Positions 1 through 9,134 of a stretch of DNA of 64,000 bases are shown here, one piece after another (the stretch's first letter is position 1; every line of letters starts with the position of its first letter). The notes under the pieces are model-generated. The model was given only the letters and a program-made list of their open reading frames with translations. It was not told where the DNA came from and made no database searches. Source of the DNA: Rhodoplanes serenus (GTDB taxonomy: Bacteria > Pseudomonadota > Alphaproteobacteria > Rhizobiales > Xanthobacteraceae); contig WNKV01000007.1 of NCBI GenBank assembly GCA_009720755.1, positions 124,001 to 188,000 of the forward strand, written 5' to 3'. Position numbers and translations under genes: made by a program.

Positions 1-768
1 CTCTATGCGTCCGGCTTCGTCGGCTACTTCTTCAACGTCATCTTCCTGATGGGACTCGCCGCCATCGTCATCGTCGGCACCAACCCGGCCTATTTCGAGG
101 GCGGGCAGATCGGCGGCCGCATCGTCGGCGGCGGCAACATGGTGGTGATGCATCTCGCCAGCGCGGTCGGCGGCGATCTGCTGCTCGGCTTCCTGGCGGC
201 CGTCGCCTTCGCCACCATTCTGGCGGTGGTGTCGGGCCTGGCGCTCGCCGGTGCCTCGGCGATCAGCCACGATCTCTACGCCCGGGTGATCATGAAGGGG
301 CGGGCGACCGAGCAGACCGAGCTGCGCGTCTCCAAGTTCGCGTCGATCGGCCTCGGCATCGTCGCCATCACGCTCGGCATCCTGTTCGAGCGGATGAACG
401 TCGCCTTCATGGTCGGCCTCGCCTTCGGGATCGCGGCATCCGCCAACTTCCCGGTGCTGATCCTGTCGATGTACTGGCGTGGTCTTACCACCAAGGGGGC
501 CGTCGCCGGTGGCTATGCCGGGCTCGTCTGCGCGGTCGTGCTGGTGGTGCTGTCGAAGCTCGTCTGGGTGCAGGTGCTCGGCTACAAGGCGGCGATCTTC
601 CCCTACGACCAGCCGGCGCTGTTCTCGATGCCGCTCGCCTTCCTGGTCACCATCGTGGTGTCGATGCTGGACCGCAGCCGCGCCGCGGAGGCCGAGAAGC
701 GGGCCTTCGAGGACCAGTATGTGCGCGCCCAGACCGGCTACGGTGCCGCCGGCGCCGTGTCGCACTGA
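1..768 (+). CDS. actP: Cation/acetate symporter, C-terminal part
   Basis: Partial gene, open at the left edge; 255 residues are visible, a little under half of a typical 540-590 residue solute:sodium symporter. These inner-membrane carriers take up acetate or short carboxylates with a cation. About six hydrophobic segments are visible, separated by short loops, including the run GLAFGIAASANFPVLILSMYWR, which resembles a conserved late helix of ActP-type SSF proteins. The last 35 residues are charged and look cytoplasmic. The assignment to ActP rather than another SSF carrier rests on overall likeness of this half only. The next gene downstream is convergent. Confidence 0.85.
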   Translation, partial: LYASGFVGYFFNVIFLMGLAAIVIVGTNPAYFEGGQIGGRIVGGGNMVVMHLASAVGGDLLLGFLAAVAFATILAVVSGLALAGASAISHDLYARVIMKGRATEQTELRVSKFASIGLGIVAITLGILFERMNVAFMVGLAFGIAASANFPVLILSMYWRGLTTKGAVAGGYAGLVCAVVLVVLSKLVWVQVLGYKAAIFPYDQPALFSMPLAFLVTIVVSMLDRSRAAEAEKRAFEDQYVRAQTGYGAAGAVSH

Positions 769-868
769 GCCTGACGCTCGGGGCGGGACGCCCCGAGCCC
801 CGTGAAACGAGCCCGGCGCCCGTCTTCGCGCGGCCGCCGGGCTTTTCGCGCGCTTTTCGGCTGCTGGG

Positions 869-924
869 CTCAGCGCGTGCGGCCTCGCGGCCGCTGGACT
901 CAGCGCGTGCGGCCTCGCGGCCGC
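869..924. repeat. Two direct copies of a 26 bp sequence, 30 bp apart
   Basis: The sequence CTCAGCGCGTGCGGCCTCGC followed by GGCCGC occurs at 869-894 and again at 899-924, a tandem duplication with 30 bp period. The second copy contains the stop codon of the cyclopropane synthase gene (900-902, minus strand), so the duplication sits across the 3' end of that gene. Confidence 0.85.
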
Positions 925-2333
925 ACGGGGGTCGGCACCTCGGGGCGCGCCCGCGGGGACGTCGTGGCCGGGGCCTCGGCCGGAGCGGGTGCGGCCGATG
1001 TCCCGACCGCCGGCGCGCCGGCGATCGCCGGCCGGTCGCGATAGAGGTCGGCGCGCGTCGGCGGCAGGCCGGCGGGGCCGCGCCGGCGCTTCGAGGCCAC
1101 CGTCTGGTAGAGCCCGACGGTGTTGCGCTCGAACGCGATGGCGCAGGCCGCGAGATACGCGATCCACATCCGCGTCTTGACCGCGCCGACCTCGGCCACT
1201 GCGGCCGCCTCGTTGGCGAGCAGGCGGTCGTGCCACAGCCGGCAGGTGTGCCAATAGTGCTCGCGCAGCTGCTCGACGTCGTGGACCTCGAAGCCGTGCC
1301 GCTCCAGCATCGTCACCGTGTTGCCGATGTGGTCGAGCTCGCCGCCCGGAAAGATGTACTTGGTGAGCAGCGCGAACTCCGGCCGCTTGCGGCGGAAGCT
1401 GCGGTCGTCGCGCTTGGCCGGCCGGGTGATGGCGTGGTGCAGGAACAGGCCGCCCGGCTTCAGCACCCGCTGCACCGTGTCGTAATAGGTCGGGTAGTTG
1501 TCGATCCCGATATGCTCCTGGATGCCGATCGCCGCGACCTTGTCGTACTGGCCGTCGACGGTGGAGTAGTCGCGCAGCTCGATCCTCACCCGGTCCTCGA
1601 GCCCGAGCCGCCGGATCTTCTCCTGCGCGAAGGCGACCTGCTGCTCCGACAGGGTGACGCCGTGCGCCGTGACGCCGTAATGCTCGGCCGCGTAGCACGA
1701 CAGCGCGCCCCAGCCGCAGCCGACATCGAGCAGCGTGTCGCCCGGCTTCAGCCGCAGCTTGCGGCAGATATGCTCCAGCTTGTCGCGCTGGAGCGTGTCG
1801 ATGTCGTTGTCCCAGTCGGTGCAGTAGCCGCAGGTGTAGACCATCTCGCGGTCGAGCCAGAGCGCGTAGAAGGCGTTCGATACGTCGTAGTGATAGGCGA
1901 TGTTCTGCTTGTTCTCGCTGGGCGCGCCGCTGCTCGGCCGCTCGCTCGGCTGCGCCTCCAGCGGCCACGGGCCGCCACGCGACACGAACAGGAACCGCCG
2001 CACGGTCTCCAGCGTCAGCCGCTTGTCGAGGGTCTTGAGGAAGTCCTTGGTGCGCACCTTCGGGCGCTGCCGCACCAGGTCGAAGAGGGTGCCGCCGGTG
2101 AGCGCGATGCGTCCCGCCGCCCACAGGTTGGCCAGCGTCTCCAGGTTCGGCCGGCGCACCATCGCGGCCACCACGCCCTCGTCCGCGAGCCTGACGGCGA
2201 GCGCGCCGTCGGCCAGGTCGGCCGGCACCCGCGAGCCGTCCCACAGCACGAAGCCGACGTCGAGGGCGAGGCGCTCGCGGGCATGGGCGAGCAGCCGGCG
2301 GAAGCTGTCGAGGCGTCGTGCGGCGGCGGTCAT
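900..2333 (-). CDS. cfa: Cyclopropane-fatty-acyl-phospholipid synthase
   Basis: SAM-dependent enzyme that adds a methylene bridge to unsaturated acyl chains of membrane phospholipids. The glycine-rich SAM loop LDVGCGWGAL lies near residue 205, followed by the family motifs GVTLSEQQVAFA and GIQEHIG, and the C-terminal region RMWIAYLAACAIAFERN. The N-terminal ~130 residues form the usual lipid-binding domain. I chose the ATG at 2333 (477 aa) because GAGGA lies about five bases upstream; an in-frame ATG at 2360 adds nine residues. The last 45 residues are Ala/Pro-rich and outside the conserved fold; the stop lies in a 30 bp tandem duplication, suggesting the tail has been extended or reshaped. 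Confidence 0.93.
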   Translation of the reverse strand: MTAAARRLDSFRRLLAHARERLALDVGFVLWDGSRVPADLADGALAVRLADEGVVAAMVRRPNLETLANLWAAGRIALTGGTLFDLVRQRPKVRTKDFLKTLDKRLTLETVRRFLFVSRGGPWPLEAQPSERPSSGAPSENKQNIAYHYDVSNAFYALWLDREMVYTCGYCTDWDNDIDTLQRDKLEHICRKLRLKPGDTLLDVGCGWGALSCYAAEHYGVTAHGVTLSEQQVAFAQEKIRRLGLEDRVRIELRDYSTVDGQYDKVAAIGIQEHIGIDNYPTYYDTVQRVLKPGGLFLHHAITRPAKRDDRSFRRKRPEFALLTKYIFPGGELDHIGNTVTMLERHGFEVHDVEQLREHYWHTCRLWHDRLLANEAAAVAEVGAVKTRMWIAYLAACAIAFERNTVGLYQTVASKRRRGPAGLPPTRADLYRDRPAIAGAPAVGTSAAPAPAEAPATTSPRARPEVPTPVRPRGRTR

Positions 2334-2485
2334 CGGTGTCCTCGCTCCCGTCGGGTGCATGTCGGTCCGGTCGGGCGGGATATTGCAGAAGTGCGGCCGG
2401 CATGGAATAGGCTGCCGCCCCGAAGGGCGGTTCCCGCCCGGCAGGCCATCCGCTCTCGCGCGACGGCCCGAGGCAGACGACGCGC

Positions 2486-3109
2486 ATGATCATCGCCATC
2501 GACGGGCCGGCCGCCTCCGGCAAGGGCACCCTCGGCAAGCGCCTGGCGGCCCACTACGGGCTCCGCCATCTCGACACCGGGCTGCTCTATCGCGGAGTCG
2601 CCCATGTGCTGCTGTCGGCCGGCCATCCGGCCGACGACCGCGCCCGTGCCGCGGCGGCGGCGGCGGCGCTCGATCCCGGCCGGCTCGACGAGGATGCGCT
2701 GAAGACCCAGGCGGCGGGCGAGGGGGCCTCGATCGTCTCGGCCTTCCCGGAGGTGCGGGCGGCCCTGCTCGACGTGCAGCGGAGGTTCGCCGCGGCGCCG
2801 CCCGGCGCGGTGCTCGACGGCCGCGACATCGGCACGGTGATCTGCCCGGATGCCGACGTGAAGATTTTCGTCACCGCCTCGGCCGAGGAGCGTGCCCGCC
2901 GCCGCTTCCTCGAGTTCCGCGCCCGCGGGCTCGCGGTCACCGAGGCCGAGGTGCTCGACGACATCCGCCGCCGCGACGCCCGCGACACCGGCCGCGCAGT
3001 GGCACCGCTGGTGCCGGCCGCCGACGCCCGGCTGCTCGACACCACGGCGCTCGACGTCGAGGCGTCGGTCGCCGCCGCCATCGCGCTGGTCGAGGCGGCC
3101 CGCCGCTGA
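2486..3109 (+). CDS. cmk: Cytidylate kinase
   Basis: Phosphorylates CMP and dCMP to the diphosphates using ATP in the cytoplasm. The P-loop [15 protein letters not shown] begins at residue 7, followed by the NMP-binding DTGLLYRGV and the family signature [18 protein letters not shown]. The 207 aa length is normal. The ATG at 2486 is preceded by GAGGCAG. In many alphaproteobacteria cmk directly precedes rpsA; here a gene on the opposite strand separates them, so the two can no longer share a simple transcript without antisense overlap. Confidence 0.96.
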   Translation: MIIAIDGPAASGKGTLGKRLAAHYGLRHLDTGLLYRGVAHVLLSAGHPADDRARAAAAAAALDPGRLDEDALKTQAAGEGASIVSAFPEVRAALLDVQRRFAAAPPGAVLDGRDIGTVICPDADVKIFVTASAEERARRRFLEFRARGLAVTEAEVLDDIRRRDARDTGRAVAPLVPAADARLLDTTALDVEASVAAAIALVEAARR

Positions 3110-3140
3110 GGGCCCGCGCCGGCCGTCGCCACACCCTGCC

Positions 3141-4028
3141 TCAGTCGTCACCGGGGCCGGCCCCGGAGGTGACCCGCACGTCGACCGTCATGCCGAGATC
3201 GTCGGCGCGGCTGCCGTGGAAAGTGCCGGAGAGCGGCACCGCCTGGGCCGGCGTACGCGCCACCGCGACGCGGATCAGGTCGCGGTTGCCGATGATGCCG
3301 TTGGTCGGGTCGAACTCCACCCAGCCGGCGCCGGGCACGTAAACCTGGCACCACGCATGGGTGGAGCCGCCGCCGAGATGGCGCGGACCGTCGCGGGTCG
3401 GCACGTAGAGATAGCCGGACACGAAGCGGGCCGCGAAGCCGAGACTGCGCACCGCCTCCATCATGAACAGCGCGAAGTCCCGGCAGGTGCCGCGGCCGAG
3501 ATGGAGCGTCGCCAGCGGGTCCTGGGTGCCGGCCTCGCTGCGGCGCCTATAGGCGAAGCTTTCGCCGATCGCCGTGGTCAGGGTCATCAGCAGCCGGCCG
3601 GTCGGCGTCGCCTGGCCCTGGCGGAGAAAGCGGCGGGCCCAGCGCTCCAGCTCGCCGGCGGGATCGCGGCACTGGCGCGCCATGAAGGGGGCGAGATCGG
3701 GCTGCTCGTCGGCCGCATAGGCGAACGGGTAGGTGAGGGCGTAGTCCTCGATGCGGAACTCGACCGGATCGGGGAAATGCTCGACCGCGATGCGGTTCTC
3801 GAACTCCAGGGTGTCGGCTTCGGCCTCGAAGCCCGCGAAGGCGACCGCGTTGCCGAAGGCATCGTGCACCCAGCGCAGGCTGCGCGGGGCCGGCGCGATG
3901 CGCAGCGAGGCGTCGATCAGGCGCTGATCGAAGGAATCGCGGGGCCGGAACATCATGCGGTGCTCGCCGAAGGCGACCGGCCGGCGGTACCGATAGGTCG
4001 TCAGGTGGCGCACGAACAAGGTCGTCAT
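3141..4028 (-). CDS. Transglutaminase family cysteine protease-like protein
   Basis: A 295 aa protein of the bacterial transglutaminase-like family. The N-terminal domain (residues 1-80, starting TTLFVRHLTTYRYRRPV) is the small beta domain that precedes the catalytic core in this family. The catalytic triad is visible: Cys182 in GRGTCRDFAL, His224 in GGSTHAWCQVY and Asp240 in WVEFDPTNG. Members act as proteases or amide-processing enzymes; the substrate here is unknown. No signal peptide is seen, so it is probably cytoplasmic. The start at ATG 4028 gives the conserved N terminus; the reading frame stays open much further upstream but without family likeness. It lies between cmk and rpsA on the opposite strand. 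Confidence 0.9.
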   Translation of the reverse strand: MTTLFVRHLTTYRYRRPVAFGEHRMMFRPRDSFDQRLIDASLRIAPAPRSLRWVHDAFGNAVAFAGFEAEADTLEFENRIAVEHFPDPVEFRIEDYALTYPFAYAADEQPDLAPFMARQCRDPAGELERWARRFLRQGQATPTGRLLMTLTTAIGESFAYRRRSEAGTQDPLATLHLGRGTCRDFALFMMEAVRSLGFAARFVSGYLYVPTRDGPRHLGGGSTHAWCQVYVPGAGWVEFDPTNGIIGNRDLIRVAVARTPAQAVPLSGTFHGSRADDLGMTVDVRVTSGAGPGDD

Positions 4029-4529
4029 GGTCGGTCCTGGCGGCAGACGCGCGGCACGGCGACGCTCGTCCCGCCATCCCATACCATTTCCGGTGCCGGC
4101 GGCGGGGATCGCCTGGGCCGCAAGTCGCAGGGCTCCGGCTGCCGTGGCGGCGGCCTTGCTCCGGCCCTGCCCGATACGATATAGACGCCGCAGTCCGGGC
4201 TGCCGACAACCTCGAAGCCGCCCGAGCCGAACCGTCGCTGCCGACCTGTCCGGAGACGCCTCCGGACAAGGCCGGCTATGGCCGTTCGATGGATCGCATC
4301 CCGGTCTGCGGGATCGGTCCTGCTCCCGCGACGCCTGGCGCCGCGGCGCCCCGGGCACTCTGCATTCGTCCCGACCGCTCGGTTGATCGGGCCGGCCCAT
4401 CTCGCGCTCTGCTGTCCCCTCAGGGGGAGGCGGGCGGTGGTGGCAGCCGAAGGCTACGGGGCCTTCGGCCCGAGCGGTCACAGGACGGTTGTCAACACCA
4501 GCCCGCCGGCTGTCCCGTCAGGAGACTTC
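4029..4529. other. Intergenic region upstream of rpsA and of the transglutaminase gene
   Basis: 501 bp with no gene I can support. It must carry the divergent promoters of rpsA (plus) and the transglutaminase gene (minus). The rpsA frame stays open through the right half, but that translation is arginine- and proline-rich and does not resemble S1. A perfect 8 bp stem (TGTCCGGA at 4247-4254, TCCGGACA at 4261-4268, 6-base loop) could be a leader hairpin or terminator. Confidence 0.6.
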
Positions 4530-6236
4530 ATGGTTCAGACCGCTCAAACTCAGCCCATGCGCGAAGACTTCGCGGCCATGCTCGAGGAATCCTTCACCCA
4601 GGGCAACCTGCACGAAGGCACCGTCATCAAGGGAACCGTCGTCGCGATCGAGAAGGATCTCGCGGTCATCGACGTGGGGCTGAAGACCGAGGGGCGCGTG
4701 GCGCTCCGCGAGTTCATGGGGCCCGGACGGCAGAACGAGGTCAAGGTCGGCGACACCGTCGAGGTCTACCTGGAGCGCGTCGAGAACGCGCTCGGCGAGG
4801 CCGTGCTGTCGCGCGACAAGGCGCGCCGCGAGGAGAGCTGGGGCAAGCTCGAGCGGGCCTTCCAGAACAACGAGAAGGTCTCGGGCGTCATCTTCAACCA
4901 GGTCAAGGGCGGCTTCACGGTCGATCTCGACGGCGCCGTCGCCTTCCTGCCGCGCTCGCAGGTCGACATCCGTCCGATCCGCGACGTCACGCCGCTGATG
5001 AACGTCCCGCAGCAGTTCCAGATCCTCAAGATGGATCGGCGCCGCGGCAACATCGTGGTGTCGCGCCGCACCGTGCTGGAAGAGACCCGCGCCGAGCAGC
5101 GCCAGGAGCTGGTGCAGAACCTCGAAGAGGGGCAGGTGATCGACGGCGTGGTCAAGAACATCACCGATTACGGTGCGTTCGTCGACCTCGGCGGCATCGA
5201 CGGCCTCTTGCACGTGACCGACATCGCCTGGCGCCGTGTCAACCACCCGTCCGAGGTGCTGAACATCGGCCAGCAGGTCAAGGTCAAGATCATCAAGATC
5301 AACCACGAGACCCACCGCATCTCGCTCGGCATGAAGCAGCTTCAGGCCGATCCGTGGCAGGGCATCGAGGCGAAGTACCCGGTCCACACGCGGCTCAACG
5401 GCCGCGTCACCAACATCACCGACTACGGCGCCTTCGTGGAGCTGGAGCCGGGCATCGAGGGCCTGATCCACGTCTCCGAGATGTCGTGGACCAAGAAGAA
5501 CGTCCACCCGGGCAAGATCGTCTCCACCTCCCAGGAGGTCGAGGTGCAGGTGCTCGAGGTCGATCCGGTCAAGCGGCGCATCTCGCTCGGCCTCAAGCAG
5601 ACCATGCGCAATCCGTGGGAGGTCTTCGTCGAGAAGTACCCGCCCGGCTCGGTGGTCGAAGGCGAGGTCAAGAACAAGACCGAGTTCGGCCTGTTCCTCG
5701 GCCTCGACGGCGACGTCGACGGCATGGTCCACCTCTCCGACCTCGACTGGAAGCGTCCGGGCGAGCAAGTGATCGAGGAGTTCAAGAAGGGCGACCACGT
5801 CCGCGCCCAGGTGCTCGACGTCGACGTCGACAAGGAGCGCATCTCGCTCGGCATCAAGCAGCTCGAGGGCGACCCCTTCGCCGAGGCCGGCGACGTCCGC
5901 AAGGGCGCCGTGGTCACCGGCGAGGTGATCGAGGTGAAGGAAGGCGGCATCGACGTGAAGATCGTCGGCACCGACCTCACCGCCTTCATCAAGCGGTCCG
6001 AGCTCGCCCGCGACCGCTCCGAGCAGCGTCCCGATCGCTTCGCGGTCGGCCAGAAGGTGGATGCCCGCGTCACCCAGTTCGACCGCAAGTCGCACAAGGT
6101 GCAGGTCTCCATCAAGGCGCTCGAGGTGGCCGAGGAGAAGGAGGCGATCGCCCAGTATGGCTCGTCGGACTCCGGCGCGACGCTCGGCGACATTCTCGGC
6201 ACCGCGCTCAAGCGCGCCAACGAGAAGAAGGACTGA
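4530..6236 (+). CDS. rpsA: 30S ribosomal protein S1
   Basis: The 568 aa protein has six consecutive S1 RNA-binding domains, visible as repeats of the pattern [41 protein letters not shown] and [20 protein letters not shown]1 unfolds and holds mRNA at the small subunit during initiation. The ATG at 4530 is preceded by AGGAGA at 4520-4525; the open frame extends further upstream but lacks family likeness. Length and domain number are standard for proteobacteria. A strong hairpin about 150 bp downstream probably terminates the transcript. Confidence 0.98.
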   Translation: MVQTAQTQPMREDFAAMLEESFTQGNLHEGTVIKGTVVAIEKDLAVIDVGLKTEGRVALREFMGPGRQNEVKVGDTVEVYLERVENALGEAVLSRDKARREESWGKLERAFQNNEKVSGVIFNQVKGGFTVDLDGAVAFLPRSQVDIRPIRDVTPLMNVPQQFQILKMDRRRGNIVVSRRTVLEETRAEQRQELVQNLEEGQVIDGVVKNITDYGAFVDLGGIDGLLHVTDIAWRRVNHPSEVLNIGQQVKVKIIKINHETHRISLGMKQLQADPWQGIEAKYPVHTRLNGRVTNITDYGAFVELEPGIEGLIHVSEMSWTKKNVHPGKIVSTSQEVEVQVLEVDPVKRRISLGLKQTMRNPWEVFVEKYPPGSVVEGEVKNKTEFGLFLGLDGDVDGMVHLSDLDWKRPGEQVIEEFKKGDHVRAQVLDVDVDKERISLGIKQLEGDPFAEAGDVRKGAVVTGEVIEVKEGGIDVKIVGTDLTAFIKRSELARDRSEQRPDRFAVGQKVDARVTQFDRKSHKVQVSIKALEVAEEKEAIAQYGSSDSGATLGDILGTALKRANEKKD

Positions 6237-6251
6237 TCGGACCGCGGTGCC

Positions 6252-6356
6252 GTCATTCCGGGGCGCGGCGAAGCCGCGAACCCGGAATCCAGCGGCGGCG
6301 CATCCTTCTCGGCTGGAGTCCCGGGCCATGCGCTCACGCGCGTGCCCCGGAACGAA
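6252..6356. repeat. Palindromic intergenic repeat, family copy 1
   Basis: About 105 bp beginning GTCATTCCGGGGCG, continuing to GAACCCGGAATCCAG, then after a spacer an inverted counterpart ending GCCCCGGAACGA. A clearly related element lies at 63673-63779. The arrangement of two inverted half-units resembles the BIME/REP-like repeats scattered between genes in Hyphomicrobiales. It lies just after the rpsA stop codon. Confidence 0.8.
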
Positions 6357-6387
6357 ACCCCGGGAGCCGATCAACGAATCGTTTGGG

Positions 6388-6420
6388 AACCGGCCGCGCG
6401 AGCGGCCGGTTTCGCCTTTT
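6388..6420 (+). terminator. Rho-independent terminator downstream of rpsA
   Basis: Perfect 10 bp stem AACCGGCCGC (6388-6397) / GCGGCCGGTT (6402-6411) with a GCGA tetraloop, followed by TTCGCCTTTT. It lies about 150 bp after the rpsA stop and before sppA. Confidence 0.75.
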
Positions 6421-6534
6421 CGGCGCCCGATTCGTGCATAATGGCCGACCGTGGCCCCGACGCCGCGCAGCTCCCGTGCCGCCAAGCGGCTCTGGCGCTG
6501 GCGCCGCCGGAACCCGGCAGATCAGGAAGAACCG

Positions 6535-7518
6535 ATGTCGCTCGACGCCGATGCTCTCGTCGACCGCCGCCGTCTGCGGCGCAAGCTCACCTTCTGGCGC
6601 GTCGCCGCCGTGCTGGTCGCGGTGGCTGGCGTGGCGGTCGCCGGCTCGGCGCTGCGCGACCGCCCCGAGCTCGGCTTCGGCGACGGCAGCCAGATCGCCC
6701 GGATCGCCATCCGGGGCGTGATCCGCAACGATCAGGAGCGGGTGGAGGCGCTGGAGAAGCTGGCCAAGTCGCGCGCCGCCAAGGCCGTGGTCGTGCACAT
6801 CGACAGCCCCGGCGGCACCACGGCGGGCTCCGAGCAGCTCCATACCGCGCTGCGCAGGCTGGCCGAGAAGAAGCCGACCGTGATCGTGGTCGACGGCATG
6901 GCGGCTTCGGGCGGCTACATCGCCGCCATGGCGGGCGAGCACATCATCGCCCAAGGCAACTCGATCGTCGGCTCCATCGGGGTGATGTTCCAGTATCCGA
7001 ACGTCGCCGACCTCCTGAAGACCCTCGGGGTGCGCATGGAGGAGGTGAAGTCGTCGCCCCTCAAGGCCGCCCCCAACGGCTTCGAGCCGACCAGCCCGGA
7101 GGCGCGGGCCGCCATCGCGGCGCTGGTCGCCGATTCCTACGACTGGTTCCGTGGCATGGTGCGCGAGCGGCGTGGCATCGACGGCGAGCTGCTCGCCCGG
7201 GTCACCGACGGGCGTGTGTTCACCGGCCGCCAGGGGATCGAGCTGAAGCTCGTCGATGCCCTCGGCACCGAGGAGACGGCGATCGCCTGGCTGGCCAAGG
7301 CCAAGGGTATCGACCCCAAGCTGCCGGTCAAGGACTGGGAGCTCAAGGCGCGCATCGGCGACCTGTCGTTCCTCCACCTCGCGGCCGCCTCCGTGCTCGA
7401 CGCGGTCGGCCTCGGGGGGCTCGCCCGGACCCTCGCCGAAACGGGGACAATCCAGTCTTTTGAACGCCTTAATCTTGACGGCCTGCTGGCGCTTTGGCAC
7501 CCTGCGGCGGCAGATTGA
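6535..7518 (+). CDS. sppA: Signal peptide peptidase SppA, short form
   Basis: Membrane-anchored S49 serine protease that degrades cleaved signal peptides on the periplasmic side. A single N-terminal membrane segment (about residues 20-40) is followed by the catalytic core: nucleophile Ser125 in [15 protein letters not shown] and general-base Lys177 in SSPLKAAPN, the Ser-Lys dyad of the 36 kDa form. The 327 aa length fits this short form rather than the 67 kDa double-domain enzyme. Start at ATG 6535, preceded by AGGAAG. It begins the run sppA-ihfB-lapA seen after rpsA in related bacteria. Confidence 0.93.
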   Translation: MSLDADALVDRRRLRRKLTFWRVAAVLVAVAGVAVAGSALRDRPELGFGDGSQIARIAIRGVIRNDQERVEALEKLAKSRAAKAVVVHIDSPGGTTAGSEQLHTALRRLAEKKPTVIVVDGMAASGGYIAAMAGEHIIAQGNSIVGSIGVMFQYPNVADLLKTLGVRMEEVKSSPLKAAPNGFEPTSPEARAAIAALVADSYDWFRGMVRERRGIDGELLARVTDGRVFTGRQGIELKLVDALGTEETAIAWLAKAKGIDPKLPVKDWELKARIGDLSFLHLAAASVLDAVGLGGLARTLAETGTIQSFERLNLDGLLALWHPAAAD

Positions 7519-7660
7519 GCGGCGGGCCGGCGGCCGCACCCCCCGTCGTCGTCCGCATGCGCCGCCGGCGTCCGCGGGCGGCTCGATCGGGACACGGCAG
7601 CCTCCTGGCGGAGGTGTGCCGGGGAAGCGTGGTCCCGGCGCTGATCGGTGGAAGGCGAAG

Positions 7661-7954
7661 ATGATCAAATCGGAACTGGTCCAGCGCATCGCGGCACAGA
7701 ACCCGCACCTCTATCAGCGGGACGTCGAGAACATCGTCAACGCCATCCTCAACGAGATCACCGCGGCGCTGGCGCGGGGTGACCGCGTCGAGCTGCGCGG
7801 CTTCGGCGCCTTCTCGGTCAAGCAGCGGCCGGCCCGTACGGGCCGCAATCCGCGCACCGGGCAGCACGTCGACGTGGACCAGAAGTGTGTGCCGTTCTTC
7901 AAGACCGGCAAGGAGATGCGCGAGCGGCTGAACCGCCCGGAACCCCAAGCCTGA
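7661..7954 (+). CDS. ihfB: Integration host factor subunit beta
   Basis: Small DNA-bending protein of the HU/IHF family that works as a heterodimer with IHF alpha (not in this window). The 97 aa protein starts [18 protein letters not shown] and carries the DNA-binding arm [31 protein letters not shown], typical of the beta subunit. ATG at 7661 is preceded by GGTGGAAGG. The 142 bp before it hold no gene. Confidence 0.96.
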   Translation: MIKSELVQRIAAQNPHLYQRDVENIVNAILNEITAALARGDRVELRGFGAFSVKQRPARTGRNPRTGQHVDVDQKCVPFFKTGKEMRERLNRPEPQA

Positions 7955-7974
7955 TTGACCGAAAGCGTTTTCAA

Positions 7975-8337
7975 ATGATCCGTCGAATCCTGGCTGCCGT
8001 CGTCCTCGTCCCGTTGATGATCGCCATCGTGGCGCTCGCCCTGGTGAACCGTCACGGCGTGCCGATCGCCATCGATCCGTTCAACCCCGGCGATCTCACC
8101 CATGCGGTGCAGGTGCCGCTGTTCCTGCTGGTGTTCGGTGTCCTCGCCGTCGGCGTGGTGCTCGGCGGCGTCGGCGCCTGGCTCAAGCAGAGCAAGTGGC
8201 GCCGCGCCGCGCGCCGCGCCGAGTGGGAGCTGTCCGCCGCCAAGGCCGAGGTGGCCCAGCTCAAGGCCCGCCTCGCCGACGCCGAGGAGGAAGGCCGCCG
8301 CTGGCCGCCACGCGCCCTCCAGCGTCCGGCCGCCTGA
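7975..8337 (+). CDS. lapA: LapA-domain inner-membrane protein
   Basis: A 120 aa protein with two membrane helices (about residues 5-22 and 44-67, the second LFLLVFGVLAVGVVLGGVGAWL) and a C-terminal cytoplasmic coiled coil rich in Ala, Glu and Arg (AEWELSAAKAEVAQLKARLADAEEE). This is the DUF1049/LapA architecture; in enterobacteria LapA works with LapB in regulating lipopolysaccharide synthesis, but the alphaproteobacterial role is less defined. It begins 20 bp after ihfB and is probably co-transcribed. Confidence 0.85.
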   Translation: MIRRILAAVVLVPLMIAIVALALVNRHGVPIAIDPFNPGDLTHAVQVPLFLLVFGVLAVGVVLGGVGAWLKQSKWRRAARRAEWELSAAKAEVAQLKARLADAEEEGRRWPPRALQRPAA

Positions 8338-8490
8338 GGCGAGGGAAGCCGCAGGTCGGACGCCGTAGGTCCGTCGACGGTCACGAGCGTCGTTGCCGCC
8401 CCCTTGCGGCAGCGGTGCCACGACCGCATCCCGGGGGAGGCGCTCAGGGTCGGCGCAGTGTTGACCCGTCCTCGGTTTGGAGGTGGTGCC

Positions 8491-8784
8491 GTGAACGCCC
8501 CGGACATCAACCGCTCGATCCTGCGCATGCACGTCGCCGCGATCGAGGCGAAGCACCCGCTGAAAATCCTCGGGCTGCTGCCGCGGGGCAGCATCGGTCA
8601 CGTCTCCGCCGACGACGCCTTGGAGTTTCTCGCCGAGAAGCGGCCCGGGCTCGATCTGCTCGGCCTGGCCCAGGCCGAGGTCGATCTCGGTGACTTGCTC
8701 GGGCGCCACGTCGGGATCGTCCTGGTGAGCGGCTTGACGGGATCGGAAGCGGTCGACTTCCCACGCTTGGCGCGGCCGCTGTGA
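8491..8784 (+). CDS. MntA-like nucleotidyltransferase antitoxin, degenerate
   Basis: The 97 aa product lines up with the MNT-domain antitoxins of MntA/HepT pairs: LKILGLLPRGSIGHVSADDALEFL corresponds in position to their LALFGSxARGxxxxxSDxDLLV core, and DLLGRHVGIVLVSGL to the later ELLGRxVDLVxxxxL. The catalytic signature GSX10DXD reads GL-X10-ADD here, so the Ser and first Asp are lost and AMP transfer is unlikely. I use the GTG at 8491, preceded by GGAGGTGG at 8479-8486; an in-frame ATG at 8404 is less likely. Its last four bases overlap the start of the HepT gene (GTGA). Family identity is inferred from pattern and partner. Confidence 0.72.
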   Translation: MNAPDINRSILRMHVAAIEAKHPLKILGLLPRGSIGHVSADDALEFLAEKRPGLDLLGLAQAEVDLGDLLGRHVGIVLVSGLTGSEAVDFPRLARPL

Positions 8785-9134
8785 GCCGCTCGGATATCGA
8801 TCGTTTACGGGACGCGCGAGATTTCGCCCGGCATGCGCAAGACAATGCCGAGGGGCTCGGTCCGATCGGGTTGCTGGGAGCGGATCGGCATCGGCACGCG
8901 GCACTCTACGATCTCGTGGTCCTTGGAGAGGCTTTCAGCAAGGTCTCGCCGGAGATCAAGGCCGCGGCACCCGCGATACCGTGGCGATCCGTTATCGCTC
9001 TGCGGAACATCATCGTACATTCGTATTGGCAGATCGACTTGGACATGATCGGAGACGTGATCGACAACCGGATCGGGCCGCTGATCGACCAGCTCGACGA
9101 GCTGATCGCCCTGATTCACCTGCAAGATCCATGA
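8781..9134 (+). CDS. hepT: HepT-like HEPN ribonuclease toxin
   Basis: A 117 aa helical protein of the DUF86/HepT family. The active-site motif RX4HXY is intact as RNIIVHSYW near residue 76; in studied pairs Arg and His cut RNA and the Tyr is AMPylated by the partner antitoxin. GTG start at 8781 overlaps the preceding MNT gene by four bases, and the stop overlaps the trpF start by four bases (ATGA, 9131-9134). The toxin is therefore translationally coupled on both sides and sits at the head of the trp genes. The partner has lost its AMP-transfer motif while this protein keeps its own. Confidence 0.85.
   Translation: MSRSDIDRLRDARDFARHAQDNAEGLGPIGLLGADRHRHAALYDLVVLGEAFSKVSPEIKAAAPAIPWRSVIALRNIIVHSYWQIDLDMIGDVIDNRIGPLIDQLDELIALIHLQDP

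Noticed and set aside
900-2489. Long open frame on the plus strand opposite cfa (1230-2489)
   Set aside because: It mirrors the codon structure of the cyclopropane synthase gene, gives a low-complexity Ala/Val/Arg/Leu product and has no recognisable domain.
4278-4529. N-terminal extension of rpsA by 84 codons
   Set aside because: The extension is Arg/Pro-rich and unlike S1; AGGAGA and a standard S1 start are at 4530.
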